64,000 nt of DNA, from assembly GCF_002217655.1 (NCBI RefSeq), contig NZ_NEWK01000002.1, forward strand, positions 1,179,164-1,243,163. Reading direction: 5' to 3'. Both the position numbers and the translations under genes were made by a program. The notes under the pieces were generated by a model. That model had not been told where the DNA came from, ran no database searches, and worked only from the letters and a program-made list of their open reading frames with translations. Below are positions 54,454 to 63,433 of the stretch, piece by piece. Every line of letters starts with the position of its first letter. The first letter of the stretch is position 1. This DNA comes from Geobacillus thermocatenulatus (GTDB taxonomy: Bacteria; Bacillota; Bacilli; Bacillales; Anoxybacillaceae).

Positions 54454-55073
54454 TCCCCGCCCTCCTCGCCGCCTTGTTCTTCCGTCAACGAAAATCGCGC
54501 TTCCACCCGTTTTCCGGCGTACCAAAGCAACAAAACGACTGCGGCGATCATCGCCGTGCGCAGCGGCTGACGGATGAGCGCCTTCAAGTCATAGCCGATA
54601 AAACTGATGGTAAACACCATGATCATCTTTCCTAGCAGCACCGCCAATACAAACTGCTGGCGGCTGATGCGCGACAGTCCGGCAACAATATTGACAAGCG
54701 CCGATGGGGTGAACGGAAAGCAATACAACAAAAACAGCGGACCAAATCCGTGTCGCTCAATCCAATGCATAAACTGCCGCACTTTCGGGTGGCGGCGGAC
54801 AAAGTGAAAAAAACGCTTCTGCCCCACTTTCCGCGTCAGCCAAAACACGATGAGCGAGCCAAGTGAAGCGCCTAGCCAAGAGATCAGAAACCCTTTCCAT
54901 AGTCCGAACGCCGCTGCGTTCGCCATCACGAAGACGAACATGGGCAAAATGGGAAAAAACGACTCAAGCAACGTCGCTGCGATGCCGGGAAGCACGCCGA
55001 AAGAGCGGTATTGTTCGAGCAGGGAAAGGATGCTGTCGAGCGTGAACCATTGTTTGATTGTTTCCATATCCAT
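54450..55073 (-). CDS. TVP38/TMEM64 (DedA-like VTT) membrane protein
   Basis: A 207-residue membrane protein with about five hydrophobic segments. GSLIVFWLTRKVGQKRFFHF and FGPLFLLYCFPFTPSALVNIVAGLSRISRQQF are the VTT-domain motifs, with the Pro/Arg re-entrant loop (FPFTPSALVN). Family members are implicated in lipid scrambling and undecaprenyl-phosphate or cation handling. A C-terminal charged tail ends EEGGE, whose codons provide the ribosome site for the signal peptidase gene. Likely orthologue of yhjE. Confidence 0.87.
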   Translation of the reverse strand: MDMETIKQWFTLDSILSLLEQYRSFGVLPGIAATLLESFFPILPMFVFVMANAAAFGLWKGFLISWLGASLGSLIVFWLTRKVGQKRFFHFVRRHPKVRQFMHWIERHGFGPLFLLYCFPFTPSALVNIVAGLSRISRQQFVLAVLLGKMIMVFTISFIGYDLKALIRQPLRTAMIAAVVLLLWYAGKRVEARFSLTEEQGGEEGGE

Positions 55074-55171
55074 GTCTATTCCCCATTCATATGCCGTTTA
55101 TATCTTTATTTTACACGTCCGGACGCCTAATTTGAACTCATCTGAAAAACCATTTTTATCAATTTGTTCAG

Positions 55172-55705
55172 CTAACTCTTTTTTTCTTGCTGCATGCGAA
55201 ATATGTATTGGAGTTTGCGCTCCCTCGCTTCCATCCGCTCGGATAATTTCGTTCGAAGTTGAGCCGTTCGGTATAACTGGTTGATGAACGATTTGCAGGA
55301 AACATCGAGGGATATGCTTTTTCCGTTGCGGAAATAAACGATGGTCCGCTCATATTTGGCAGGCTCATACCGATAGACGTGCATGTGCGAGAGCCAAACG
55401 CAGCGGGAGTCACGCGGAGAAGCGGTTGGAAATACGTAAATTTCATTGGCCGGTTCAATGGCGATCGGCGCTTTATGGGTGATGCCAATGACGGCTTTTG
55501 TTCCTTCTTTTCTCCCTTGAAAGCTGCTTCCATAGTAATCGCAACTATGTTTAATAATGTCCATCGGCGTTTGTTTGATGATATATTCGCCGTCCTCCTC
55601 AATGACTTTCGCATACACATCGCTGTTTAAAAAGTATGGGAGAATCGCCATCGTATAACGGCTTACGATGAATTGCTCCAAGACAATGAATTCATTGACT
55701 TTCAT
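55172..55705 (-). CDS. comK: Competence transcription factor ComK
   Basis: A 177-residue ComK. CDYYGSSFQGRKEGTKAVIGITHKAPIAI and ETIYVFPTASPRDSRCVWLSHMHV-like segments are the conserved ComK core, and LDVSCKSFINQLYRTAQLRT the C-terminal part. It activates DNA-uptake genes and its own promoter. The start at 55705 has AGAGGAGACGAACGG. It stands alone between the TVP38 gene and a small gene. I see no clear A4-N5-T4 ComK box pair in the short upstream region. Confidence 0.9.
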   Translation of the reverse strand: MKVNEFIVLEQFIVSRYTMAILPYFLNSDVYAKVIEEDGEYIIKQTPMDIIKHSCDYYGSSFQGRKEGTKAVIGITHKAPIAIEPANEIYVFPTASPRDSRCVWLSHMHVYRYEPAKYERTIVYFRNGKSISLDVSCKSFINQLYRTAQLRTKLSERMEARERKLQYIFRMQQEKKS

Positions 55706-55793
55706 CCGTTCGTCTCCTCTCTTAATCAACTCACCCACTACTCCTATCATACCATCAGCAGTTATATTTTTCTATATTTTGCAAAAAATCTAT

Positions 55794-55822
55794 TAAAAAA
55801 ACCCATGACAATCGTCATGGGT
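55794..55822 (-). terminator. Rho-independent terminator upstream of comK
   Basis: On the minus strand ACCCATGAC-GATT-GTCATGGGT followed by TTTTTTT; it closes the small gene 55826-56020. Confidence 0.85.
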
Positions 55823-55825
55823 GTT

Positions 55826-56020
55826 CTAAGAGTTTTCAAACGTTTGACCGATTTCTTTGGACGCTAAATATTCATTCGCCTGTTCCAACGCGGTATGCTC
55901 GCCGACCGAGTCGCCAGCATACGTCTCTTCATCCATCAACCATTGCTCAACATGAAGATCCGTACTGACGCGAAACTCAGCGGGCATCAGCTCCGGCAGA
56001 TCGCCTTGATTCTTTTCCAT
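55826..56020 (-). CDS. Small acidic protein of unknown function
   Basis: A 64-residue acidic protein (QGDLPELMPAEFRVSTDLHV, EQWLMDEETYAGDSVGEHTA, EQANEYLASKEIGQTFENS). No membrane segment or known domain is seen; the acid-rich middle and helical tail are all that can be described. AAGGAGGCGATGTG gives a good start at 56020. It sits upstream of comK with its own terminator, a position similar to that of yhzC in B. subtilis, though I cannot confirm homology by eye. Confidence 0.6.
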   Translation of the reverse strand: MEKNQGDLPELMPAEFRVSTDLHVEQWLMDEETYAGDSVGEHTALEQANEYLASKEIGQTFENS

Positions 56021-56102
56021 CACATCGCCTCCTTGTACTCCATAGGATGCGTCATTTTTTTCCTTATTATGCGATGGAAGCAAGGAGGCCCTTCGTCTCA
56101 AA

Positions 56103-56129
56103 CAAAAAACGCCCGGCCAAGCCGGGCGT
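56103..56129 (-). terminator. Rho-independent terminator of aceA
   Basis: On the minus strand ACGCCCGGC-TTG-GCCGGGCGT followed by TTTTTTG. Confidence 0.88.
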
Positions 56130-56149
56130 CTCTTTGCTGGTGATCGGCA

Positions 56150-57436
56150 TTAGATGGCTGTAAACTGTTCTTCTTCGGTCGATCCTTTCAAAGCGACGGT
56201 TGACGATTGGCCGCCGGAGATCACTTGGGCGACTTCGTCGAAATAGCCCGTGCCGACTTCACGCTGATGGCGCGTCGCCGTGTATCCGTACTTCTCGGCG
56301 GCAAATTCGGCTTGCTGCAGCTCGGCGTACGCCGCCATGCCGCGTTCTTTGTAGCCGCGCGCCAGTTCGAACATGCTGTAGTTGAGCGCATGGAAGCCAG
56401 CCAAAGTGACAAATTGGAACTTGTATCCCATTTTGCCGAGCTCTTGCTGGAATTTGGCGATCGTTTCATCGTCCAATTTTTTCTTCCAGTTGAACGACGG
56501 CGAGCAGTTGTACGCCAGCAGCTTGCCTGGGAACTTCTCATGAATGGCTTCGGCAAACCGGCGCGCCTCATCCAAGTTCGGCTCGCTCGTCTCACACCAA
56601 ATGAGGTCGGCATACGGCGCATAGGCAAGCCCGCGGGCGATCGCTTGATCCAAACCGGCTCTTGTGCGATAGAATCCTTCCGGTGTCCGTTCTCCGGTGA
56701 TAAACGCTTGATCGCGCGGGTCGATGTCGCTTGTGATCAAGTCAGCAGCGTTCGCGTCGGTGCGTGCAATGAGCACCGTCGGAACCCCCATGACATCGGC
56801 GGCAAGCCTTGCCGCAATCAAGTTGCGAATCGCCGTTTGCGTCGGCAAAAGCACTTTGCCGCCTAAATGGCCGCATTTTTTCTCCGATGACAGCTGGTCT
56901 TCAAAATGGACGCCAGCCGCTCCGGCTTCAATCATTGCCTTCATGAGCTCAAAGACGTTCAGTTGGCCGCCGAACCCCGCCTCAGCGTCAGCGACGATCG
57001 GCACAAAGTAGTCCACGTCCCCGCTGCCTTCTAAGTATTGAATTTGATCCGCGCGCTGCAACGCTTGATTGATTCGCTTGACGACATGCGGAACGCTGTT
57101 GGACGGATACAGGCTTTGGTCCGGATACATCTGTCCGGCGAGGTTGGCGTCGGCGGCCACTTGCCAGCCGCTTAAATAAATCGCCTTCAAGCCGGCTTTT
57201 ACTTGCTGCACTGCCTGATTTCCGGTCAGCGCGCCAAGGGCGGCGACGTAATCTTCTGTATGAAGCAGCTTCCACAGTTTTTCCGCTCCGCGTCGAGCGA
57301 GCGTATGCTCGATATCCAGCGAGCCGCGCAGTTTAATGACATCCTCGGCGCTGTACGGACGGACGATCCCTTTCCAGCGCTCCTCATTTTTCCAACTTTC
57401 TTCTAATTGCCGGACACGTTCAGCAAATGACGCCAT
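56150..57436 (-). CDS. aceA: Isocitrate lyase
   Basis: A 428-residue isocitrate lyase of the glyoxylate shunt, splitting isocitrate to succinate and glyoxylate. The catalytic loop is [12 protein letters not shown] (KKCGH), with metal ligands in [13 protein letters not shown] and [10 protein letters not shown]. Other family blocks are [21 protein letters not shown] and [30 protein letters not shown] precedes the start at 57436. A promoter with TATAAT lies upstream and a terminator downstream, so it is monocistronic. No malate synthase gene is in the window. Confidence 0.95.
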   Translation of the reverse strand: MASFAERVRQLEESWKNEERWKGIVRPYSAEDVIKLRGSLDIEHTLARRGAEKLWKLLHTEDYVAALGALTGNQAVQQVKAGLKAIYLSGWQVAADANLAGQMYPDQSLYPSNSVPHVVKRINQALQRADQIQYLEGSGDVDYFVPIVADAEAGFGGQLNVFELMKAMIEAGAAGVHFEDQLSSEKKCGHLGGKVLLPTQTAIRNLIAARLAADVMGVPTVLIARTDANAADLITSDIDPRDQAFITGERTPEGFYRTRAGLDQAIARGLAYAPYADLIWCETSEPNLDEARRFAEAIHEKFPGKLLAYNCSPSFNWKKKLDDETIAKFQQELGKMGYKFQFVTLAGFHALNYSMFELARGYKERGMAAYAELQQAEFAAEKYGYTATRHQREVGTGYFDEVAQVISGGQSSTVALKGSTEEEQFTAI

Positions 57437-57490
57437 TTTTCCTTCCCCCATCTCTCTATTGTTATATTACATATTTTTGTTTACGTTTTT

Positions 57491-57518
57491 ATTATATAAC
57501 AGAAAGGCAAAAACGCAA
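57491..57518 (-). promoter_or_regulatory. aceA promoter
   Basis: On the minus strand TTGCGT (57513-57518), 16 bases, TATAAT (57491-57496), 55 bp before the aceA start codon. Confidence 0.6.
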
Positions 57519-57630
57519 GACTTTTTTTGAAACTTTTTTCAATTAGGAAAATAGTCGCATAATGTTCATAAACATAGCGATTTTTCCATTGACCTTTTTG
57601 GTATGATCTACTGTAGAGGAGTGATGAACG

Positions 57631-58221
57631 GTGAAAAAATGGTATATGTTAGCGGCCTTACTCATCATCATCGGCGTTGGCGCCGGCATCCTGTACTTTG
57701 CTGTCTACCAGCCATCGACGATGCGGCTTCCAAATGACGTGACGATGGAAACGGCATGGGGAAAACCGTACGCGTTTGGCGACCTTCCGCCGAAAGTACG
57801 GCTCGTTGAATTTATGTATACAAGTTGCCCGGATATTTGTCCGAATACAACGATGCAAATGGCGAAGCTGCGGGATCGGCTGAAAAAAGCCGGTGTGTTC
57901 GGAAGCAAAGTCGAATTCATCACGATCACGATCGATCCGGCGCGCGATACGAACGAAAAGCTGCAAACATATGCCCATACGTTTGGAGTCACGAGCGACG
58001 GACAAGGTTGGATGTTTTTGCGCGGCAGTGAAGCGGACACGAAAAAAGTAGCGAACGCCTTCCACTTTCAATACCGCGACCCGGGCAGCGGCATGATCGT
58101 GCATACGACGCTCGCTTATTTGCTCGACCGCAACGGACGCGTCGTTGAGCAAATTGGCATGGGGGCATCTCGATTTCATGTCGATGAGGTATATAAGGCG
58201 ATTATGGAGGAATTGTCATAA
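57631..58221 (+). CDS. SCO1/SenC copper chaperone-like protein
   Basis: A 196-residue membrane-anchored thioredoxin-fold protein (TM at about 6-25). The copper-binding CxxxC is at C66 and C70 (TSCPDICPN), with the third ligand H158 in GMIVHTTLAYLLD. SCO proteins deliver copper to the CuA site of cytochrome c oxidase on the outer face of the membrane. GTG start with GAGGAGTGATGAACG. A terminator follows 40 bp later, so it stands alone, divergent from aceA. Confidence 0.9.
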   Translation: MKKWYMLAALLIIIGVGAGILYFAVYQPSTMRLPNDVTMETAWGKPYAFGDLPPKVRLVEFMYTSCPDICPNTTMQMAKLRDRLKKAGVFGSKVEFITITIDPARDTNEKLQTYAHTFGVTSDGQGWMFLRGSEADTKKVANAFHFQYRDPGSGMIVHTTLAYLLDRNGRVVEQIGMGASRFHVDEVYKAIMEELS

Positions 58222-58261
58222 CCACACAGCGGGTTTGCATACCTATGGCAAAAGGAAAAGA

Positions 58262-58286
58262 GGAAGCGATGTCCGCTTCCCTTTTT
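58262..58286. terminator. Bidirectional terminator between SCO gene and azlD
   Basis: GGAAGCG-ATGTC-CGCTTCC followed by CTTTTT on the plus strand; on the minus strand CCTCTTTTCC follows. The azlD stop codon overlaps the stem's edge. Confidence 0.8.
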
Positions 58287-58590
58287 AAACAAATAACGAA
58301 TACAAGCTGAGCGCCGCAACCGCCGCAAGCACGACGATCATGACGTTGGCCCCAAGCCAAGCTGTAATGACGGCCGCCGCAAAACCGATGACACCGAACG
58401 AAAGATCATCTTGGATGAAAAAAACGTCAGGAATAATGAGCGCCCCAAGCACCGCATACGGCACATTTTTCAGCACTCCTTGCCAAAACGACGGCAGCTC
58501 GACGCCGCCGAGCAACAAAAACGGCAACAAGCGCGGCAAATACGTCACGATTCCCATGCCGATGATCATCCATACGATCGCGCTATTCAT
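58285..58590 (-). CDS. azlD: AzlD-like branched-chain amino acid exporter subunit
   Basis: A 101-residue, three- to four-helix protein: IVWMIIGMGIVTYLPRLLPFLL, PYAVLGALIIPDVFFIQ, IGFAAAVITAWLGANVMIVVL. The YLPRxLPFLLL and N-terminal pattern is that of AzlD. It overlaps azlC by eight bases, as usual for this two-part exporter of branched-chain amino acids and their analogues. Confidence 0.85.
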   Translation of the reverse strand: MNSAIVWMIIGMGIVTYLPRLLPFLLLGGVELPSFWQGVLKNVPYAVLGALIIPDVFFIQDDLSFGVIGFAAAVITAWLGANVMIVVLAAVAALSLYSLFV

Positions 58591-59299
58591 CGTCGTTTCC
58601 TCCTTCCTTCATCAGCCATTGCACGATGATAGCCGACAACAATGTAGCCAATACGATCGACCAGCCTTTCGACAAGTGAAAGGCAAACGTGCCGATCGAG
58701 TTGAATAAAGCCGACAGCCCCGCCAGCCAGACGATTTTCCGCTGCTTTTTCAACGCTGGAACGAGCAGGCCGATAAACATGGCATACAAGGCAATGGACA
58801 TACTTTCTTGCAAACTTTCCGGTAAACCGGCCCCAGCGGCATAACCAATGCCCGAGTTGACGACCCAGCTGCCATACGCCATGGCAATGAGCCCAAACAT
58901 ATATGAGGCGTTGATTGTTCCTTCTTTCATCGCCGCCACCGAAAACGTCTCATCGGTAATGCCAAAGGCGTACAGCGCTTTTTTCCAAAGTGCGTCCGGC
59001 CCAGCCTTTTCATTAAGGGACGCCGACATTAAAAAATGGCGAATGTTCAATACGAATGTCGTCAACACAATTTCAAACACTCCGGTGCCCGCCGAAAGCA
59101 AACTTAACGCGATATATTGCGAGGCGCCGGCGAAGACGACGATGCTCATGAGCACGGTCTCGGCGAACGTCAGTCCGGTTGTCTTGGCGAGCAGCCCAAA
59201 CGCCAGCGCGATCGGCATGTAGCCGATGGCAATCGTTGCTCCTGCTTGCACCCCTTGGCGAAACGGCGCCATCTTGCCGGCTGCCCATGTCGTTTCCAT
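58583..59299 (-). CDS. azlC: AzlC-like branched-chain amino acid exporter subunit
   Basis: A 238-residue membrane protein with about seven helices. GVQAGATIAIGYMPIALAFGLLAK, FVLNIRHFLMSASLN and AYGITDETFSVAA-type segments (here YAFGITDETFSVAAMKEG) are AzlC family blocks. GGGGGGATGAGTGA precedes the start at 59299. With AzlD it forms a two-gene operon. Confidence 0.88.
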   Translation of the reverse strand: METTWAAGKMAPFRQGVQAGATIAIGYMPIALAFGLLAKTTGLTFAETVLMSIVVFAGASQYIALSLLSAGTGVFEIVLTTFVLNIRHFLMSASLNEKAGPDALWKKALYAFGITDETFSVAAMKEGTINASYMFGLIAMAYGSWVVNSGIGYAAGAGLPESLQESMSIALYAMFIGLLVPALKKQRKIVWLAGLSALFNSIGTFAFHLSKGWSIVLATLLSAIIVQWLMKEGGNDDE

Positions 59300-59485
59300 T
59301 CACTCATCCCCCCATTCGACTAGATTGATAACTTTATTGTCTAAAAATTCCCCTCATTTCGCAACCCGAACGTCCATCCATTGTTTCTGCTCACGCCAAA
59401 CACGAGACAAACGCAGAGAGAGGCCAATCTATGATATAATCAAACTGATTCATGATTGACGGCAACAGAAAAGGAGTGCACGTCC

Positions 59486-60349
59486 ATGTCAGTGAAACCG
59501 TATGTATTAACCGACCGCGGCATTTTCCGTTATGAACAAGTCACGTACCCGATGGAAGAGCGCGGTTTGCAATTCGGCGATGGGGTCTACGAAGTCGTCC
59601 GTTTATATAGCGGGATATACGTTTGGCTTCACGAGCATCTTGACCGGCTGTACCGTTCAGCGACCGCCATTCGCCTATCCGTTCCGTTTGGCTGCGAAGA
59701 GCTCATCGAACAGCTTGAGGAGCTTCGCCGCCTCAACGATGTGCAGGAAGATGCGATTTTGTATTTGCAAATGACGCGCGGCAGCTTCCCGCGCAACCAT
59801 GCGTTTCCGGCGGAAAACCGGCCGAACTTGTACGCCTACATCCAGCCGATGGCGCGGAAAACCGAGGAAATGACACATGGGGTGCGCACGATTTTGACGA
59901 AAGATGTCCGCTGGGAATACTGTTACATTAAAAGCTTGAACTTATTGCCCAACGTATTGGCGAAACAAGAAGCGGTTGAGCGCGGAGCGTTTGAAGCGAT
60001 TTTGCATCGCGACGGCGTCGTAACCGAAGGCAGCTCGTCAAACATTTTCCTTGTCAAAAATGAAACGGTGTACACCCATCCGGCCACCGCACGGATTTTA
60101 AACGGCATCGTCCGCACGAAAGTGAAGCAGTTTTGCGCTGAGCTTGGCATTCCATTTGTCGAAGAAGCGTTTTCCACCAACGACCTTAGGGAGGCGGACG
60201 AACTGTTTTTAACGAGCACGACGTCAGCGATTATCCCGATTATTCAAGTCGACGAAACGGTGATCCGAAGCGGCGCGCCGGGGGCGGTGACGAAGGCGCT
60301 GCAAGCCGCCTACCGACAAGCGACGCAGCGAGAAACCCAAAATATCTGA
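59486..60349 (+). CDS. dat: D-amino acid transaminase
   Basis: A 287-residue fold-type IV PLP enzyme. The PLP Lys is K149 in CYIKSLNLLPNVLAKQEA (K145 in the thermophilic Bacillus enzyme). Early blocks GLQFGDGVYEVVRLY and RLYRSATAIRL, and SSSNIFLVKN, TSTTSAIIPI, GAPGAVTKALQAAY complete the family pattern. It interconverts D-alanine and D-glutamate for peptidoglycan. GAAAAGGAG is the ribosome site before MSVKPY. Confidence 0.9.
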   Translation: MSVKPYVLTDRGIFRYEQVTYPMEERGLQFGDGVYEVVRLYSGIYVWLHEHLDRLYRSATAIRLSVPFGCEELIEQLEELRRLNDVQEDAILYLQMTRGSFPRNHAFPAENRPNLYAYIQPMARKTEEMTHGVRTILTKDVRWEYCYIKSLNLLPNVLAKQEAVERGAFEAILHRDGVVTEGSSSNIFLVKNETVYTHPATARILNGIVRTKVKQFCAELGIPFVEEAFSTNDLREADELFLTSTTSAIIPIIQVDETVIRSGAPGAVTKALQAAYRQATQRETQNI

Positions 60350-60367
60350 CCGGCCGGCCGAACAGAA

Positions 60368-60398
60368 GAGGTGTCCCCCAGCCAAAGAAGGACACCTC
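60368..60398 (+). terminator. Hairpin terminator of dat
   Basis: GAGGTGTCC and GGACACCTC pair around a 13-base loop, followed by ATTTCCTTT; may also close the convergent ABC operon on the minus strand. Confidence 0.6.
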
Positions 60399-60405
60399 AT
60401 TTCCT

Positions 60406-61203
60406 TTATGAGCTGAGCACGGCGCGGTCGCTCGCAAACTGGCTGCCGCGGATGCGTTGGAATGCCTCAAGCAGCCGCTCGACCGTCAGCTCTTCTTTCT
60501 CCTTTCCTTCTGCGGCAAAAATGATTTGCCCGCCATCCATCATGATCAACCGGTTGCCAAGGCGAATCGCCTGCTCCATGTTGTGCGTCACCATGAGCGT
60601 CGTCAGGCGGTGCTGCTCAACCATTTGCTTCGTCAACTCCGTGACCAACTCCGCCCGCGCCGGATCAAGGGCGGCGGTATGTTCATCGAGCAACAGCACA
60701 TCCGGTTTTGTAAACGTCGCCATCAACAGGGAAAGCGCCTGCCGCTCCCCACCGGAAAGAAGCCCGACTTTGGCGGCGAGCCGGTCTTCAAGCCCTAAAT
60801 GAAGCGTTCGCAGCGTCTCCCGAAACCACTCGCGCTTTTGCTTCGTGACGCCAAGGCTTAACGTGCGCCGCTTTGTCCGGTTGTAGGCGAGCGCCAAATT
60901 TTCCTCAATCGTCATATGCGGGGCGGTGCCGGCCATCGGGTCTTGAAAGACGCGGCCGATGTAGCGGGCGCGCGCATGCTCCTTGAGCGCAGTTACATCG
61001 CGGCCGTTGATCCACACTTCGCCGGTATCAGGAGACAGCCGTCCGGAAATGATGTTCATGAGCGTGGACTTGCCGGCGCCGTTGCTGCCGATGACGGTGA
61101 CGAAATCGCCGGGGGCAAGCGTCAGATCAATGCCGCGCAAAGCGATTTTCTCGTCAGCCGTTCCTTCGTTAAACACTTTTGTAATTCGTTTCAGCTCCAG
61201 CAA
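60406..61203 (-). CDS. ABC importer ATPase (TrpZ-like)
   Basis: A 265-residue ATPase of the branched-chain/tryptophan importer type: Walker A GSNGAGKST, Q-loop VFQDPMAGTAPHMTIEENLA, signature LSGGERQALSLLMA, Walker B VLLLDEHTAALDP and H-loop LMVTHNMEQAIRLG. Starts at TTG with GGGGGGAAACCG upstream, overlapping the permease gene by 35 bp. Last gene of binding protein-permease-ATPase. Confidence 0.88.
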   Translation of the reverse strand: MLELKRITKVFNEGTADEKIALRGIDLTLAPGDFVTVIGSNGAGKSTLMNIISGRLSPDTGEVWINGRDVTALKEHARARYIGRVFQDPMAGTAPHMTIEENLALAYNRTKRRTLSLGVTKQKREWFRETLRTLHLGLEDRLAAKVGLLSGGERQALSLLMATFTKPDVLLLDEHTAALDPARAELVTELTKQMVEQHRLTTLMVTHNMEQAIRLGNRLIMMDGGQIIFAAEGKEKEELTVERLLEAFQRIRGSQFASDRAVLSS

Positions 61204-62173
61204 CGGTTTCCCCCCTCTCCAACTGCCGCACCCTCCGCTTTTTCCGCTGCCGTTCTTTTTGCGCCGCCAACGTGTTGGGCACGACGAGCGCCATCATCAC
61301 AATGAGCGCAGTAATCAATTTCACATCGCCCGTCTCCAAAAACTCGACGCGCAACGCAAGCGCCAAAATGAGGCGATAGACGATGGCGCCACCGATGACC
61401 GCCCACGTCGCGCGTGCGACCGAACGGGCGCCAAACAAAGCCTCCCCGATGATGACGGAAGCGAGCCCAATAACGATCATCCCGATTCCCATCCCGACGT
61501 CGCTGAATCCGCCGTACTGGGCGACGAGCGCTCCGGAAAGCGCCACAAGTGCGTTCGACAGCCCAAGGCCAAACACGATCAACCAATCGGTGTTGGCAGA
61601 AAAGCTCGCCACCATCGGCTTGTTGTCTCCAGTTGCCCGCAAGGCGATCCCCACTTCTGTTTTCAACAGCCAATCCAACAGTCCTTTGACCATTAGCGCG
61701 ACAATCGCCATTGACACAAGCACCGCCCATGTCCGCGGCGCAAAGCCGGTGAAGGAAACGAGCTGGTTGAACGCCGCATCCAATCCGGCTTGCCGCCAAA
61801 CAGCGGTGATGTTGGTGATGACCGTTTCCTGCTGCAAGAGCGGAACGTTCGATTTGCCCATAATGCGCAAATTGATCGAATACAAAGCGATCATCATTAA
61901 AATGCCGGATAACAGTGGATTGATTTTCCCTTTCGTATGCAAAAGCCCGGTCAACACCCCGGCGGCAAAGCCGGCCAACAGCGCCGCGGCTGAGGCGGCA
62001 AACGGGTTGGCTCCATTGACAATGAGCACGGCGGCGACGGACGCGCCGGTGACGAAGCTGCCGTCAACCGTCAGATCGGGAAAATCCAAAATGCGAAACG
62101 ATAGATAGACGCCGAGCGCCATCACGGCGTAAATCAAGCCGGCTTCGACGGAACTGAACATCGCTGTCCACAC
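61169..62173 (-). CDS. ABC importer permease (BPD_transp_2 type)
   Basis: A 334-residue permease with about eight to nine helices: GLIYAVMALGVYLSFRILDFPDLTVDGSF, GLLHTKGKINPLLSGILMMIALYSINLRIMGKSN, VFGLGLSNALVALSGALVAQYGGFSDVGMGIGMIVIGLASVIIGEAL. The combination LTVDGSFVTGA and NALVALSGALVAQ marks the TrpX/YtfT-like group of uptake systems for aromatic amino acids or purine-like ligands. C-terminal Arg-rich tail. Overlaps the ATPase gene and is separated from the binding protein by 125 bp with a hairpin. Confidence 0.87.
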   Translation of the reverse strand: MWTAMFSSVEAGLIYAVMALGVYLSFRILDFPDLTVDGSFVTGASVAAVLIVNGANPFAASAAALLAGFAAGVLTGLLHTKGKINPLLSGILMMIALYSINLRIMGKSNVPLLQQETVITNITAVWRQAGLDAAFNQLVSFTGFAPRTWAVLVSMAIVALMVKGLLDWLLKTEVGIALRATGDNKPMVASFSANTDWLIVFGLGLSNALVALSGALVAQYGGFSDVGMGIGMIVIGLASVIIGEALFGARSVARATWAVIGGAIVYRLILALALRVEFLETGDVKLITALIVMMALVVPNTLAAQKERQRKKRRVRQLERGETVAGAETNYKSV

Positions 62174-62261
62174 AGCTTTTCACCTACCTTTTCGGAAACA
62201 CACCGAAGGCGCATGTGACACGTTGAGTGCCAAAACGCACTTTCCCTACTTTTTTGGCCCT

Positions 62262-62279
62262 CTCCTTCTATCGAAGGAG
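62262..62279 (-). promoter_or_regulatory. Intercistronic hairpin between binding-protein and permease genes
   Basis: CTCCTTC-TATC-GAAGGAG, flanked by GGGCC-rich arms, with no T-tract. Such hairpins often protect the upstream message so that the binding protein is made in excess. Inference only. Confidence 0.45.
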
Positions 62280-62298
62280 GGACGGCCGCTTAGGCCGC

Positions 62299-63306
62299 TT
62301 ATTCAATATATTCCGCAATGGAATCCCATTCTGGATTGAGCTTGATGCCCATTTCTTGCGCTGCTTTTTTGTTGATGACAAGCTTCAATTTTTGTGGATA
62401 TTGCACCGGCAAATCGGCTGGCTTTTTGCCGTCTTGCAAAATTTGCGCCGCCATTTCCCCCGCTTCGTAGCCGATGTCATAATAGTCAAACCCGTACGCC
62501 GCAAAACCGCCGCGCTTGACGGAATCGAGTTCACCGACAAAAAGCGGAATGTCGTGCTCATTCGCCACTTGAATGACGGATTCAAGCGCCGAGACGACCG
62601 TATTGTCGGTGATGATGTACAGACAATCGACTTTGCCGACGAGCGACTCGGTCGCCTGCTTCACCTCTGCTGATGTCGATACTGACGCCGGAACAACTTT
62701 CAAGTCCGTTCCTTGCATCGCTTTTTTCACCTGCTCGATTTGAGCGACGGAGTTTTGTTCGCCGGCGTTATATACCATGCCGACACGGTTGCCTTTGATA
62801 TATTTGTCAATAAACTGCACCGTTTTCGGGATCGCATCCGGGTGCGTATCGGTCGTCCCCGTCACATTGCCGCCCGGTTTTTCCATTGATTGAACAAGTT
62901 GCGCGCCGACTGGGTCGGTCACCGAAGTGAACACGATCGGAATGTCTTTTGTCGCATTGAGCGCCGCCTGCGCGCTTGGCGTTGAGTTGGCAAAAATCAA
63001 GTCGACGCCTTCCGAAACAAAATTATTGGCGATCGTTTGGTTGTTGCTTTGGTCGCCTTGGGCGATTTGCACGTCATACTCAACGGACAGCCCTTTGTCT
63101 TTTAACGCCTGCTGGAATCCTTTGCGCGCCGCATCGAGCGATGGATGCTCGACAATTTGCGTCACGCCGATTTTGTACGTCTTTTCTTTTCCACTCTGTC
63201 CGCCGCTTCCCTGGCTGCTTCCCGTCTCTTTCGCACCGCCGCAGCCTCCAAGCAACAAAAAGCTGGCCGCACACACCGCGGCGAACTGCCGAATCGATTG
63301 ACCCAC
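62299..63306 (-). CDS. ABC importer substrate-binding lipoprotein (TrpX/DUF-type ABC sugar-like)
   Basis: A 335-residue lipoprotein: signal with lipobox LLLGGC (Cys about 22), then GVTQIVEHPSLDAARKGFQQAL, PIVFTSVTDPVGAQLVQSME, GTTDTHPDAIPKTVQFIDKYI, PLFVGELDSVKRGGFAAYGFDYYDIGYEAGEMAAQIL. This is the ABC_sub_bind family (COG2984), best known from tryptophan/tyrosine importers of Gram-positives. GTG start with GGGGGATGGGATC. Expressed from the TTGAAA/TATAAT promoter. Ligand unknown; an aromatic amino acid is likely. Confidence 0.88.
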   Translation of the reverse strand: MGQSIRQFAAVCAASFLLLGGCGGAKETGSSQGSGGQSGKEKTYKIGVTQIVEHPSLDAARKGFQQALKDKGLSVEYDVQIAQGDQSNNQTIANNFVSEGVDLIFANSTPSAQAALNATKDIPIVFTSVTDPVGAQLVQSMEKPGGNVTGTTDTHPDAIPKTVQFIDKYIKGNRVGMVYNAGEQNSVAQIEQVKKAMQGTDLKVVPASVSTSAEVKQATESLVGKVDCLYIITDNTVVSALESVIQVANEHDIPLFVGELDSVKRGGFAAYGFDYYDIGYEAGEMAAQILQDGKKPADLPVQYPQKLKLVINKKAAQEMGIKLNPEWDSIAEYIE

Positions 63307-63326
63307 GATCCCATCCCCCTATGTAG

Positions 63327-63351
63327 AAAAGTTTATTCCTTTTAAACTTTT
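63327..63351. promoter_or_regulatory. 9-bp inverted repeat in the ABC operon leader
   Basis: AAAAGTTTA and TAAACTTTT separated by 7 bases, 10 bp downstream of the -10 box of the promoter and 21 bp before the GTG start. Likely an operator; no T-box or tryptophan-type leader was seen. Confidence 0.55.
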
Positions 63352-63360
63352 ATGTGTTAA

Positions 63361-63389
63361 ATTATATAAATTTCTCTACTTGTTTTCAA
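63361..63389 (-). promoter_or_regulatory. Sigma-A promoter of the ABC importer operon
   Basis: On the minus strand TTGAAA (63384-63389), 17 bases, TATAAT (63361-63366). Confidence 0.75.
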
Positions 63390-63398
63390 TATACTATT

Positions 63399-63432
63399 CA
63401 AAAAAAAGAAAAGGCGCTGAAAATTCAGCACC
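63399..63432 (-). terminator. Terminator of the acyl-CoA ligase gene
   Basis: On the minus strand GGTGCTGAA-TT-TTCAGCGCC (one mismatch) followed by TTTTCTTTTTTTT, directly after the stop codon. Confidence 0.8.
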
Positions 63433-63433
63433 A

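Noticed and set aside
55706-55800. ComK autoregulatory boxes upstream of comK
   Set aside because: The region is A/T-rich, but I could not find the paired A4-N5-T4 motif.
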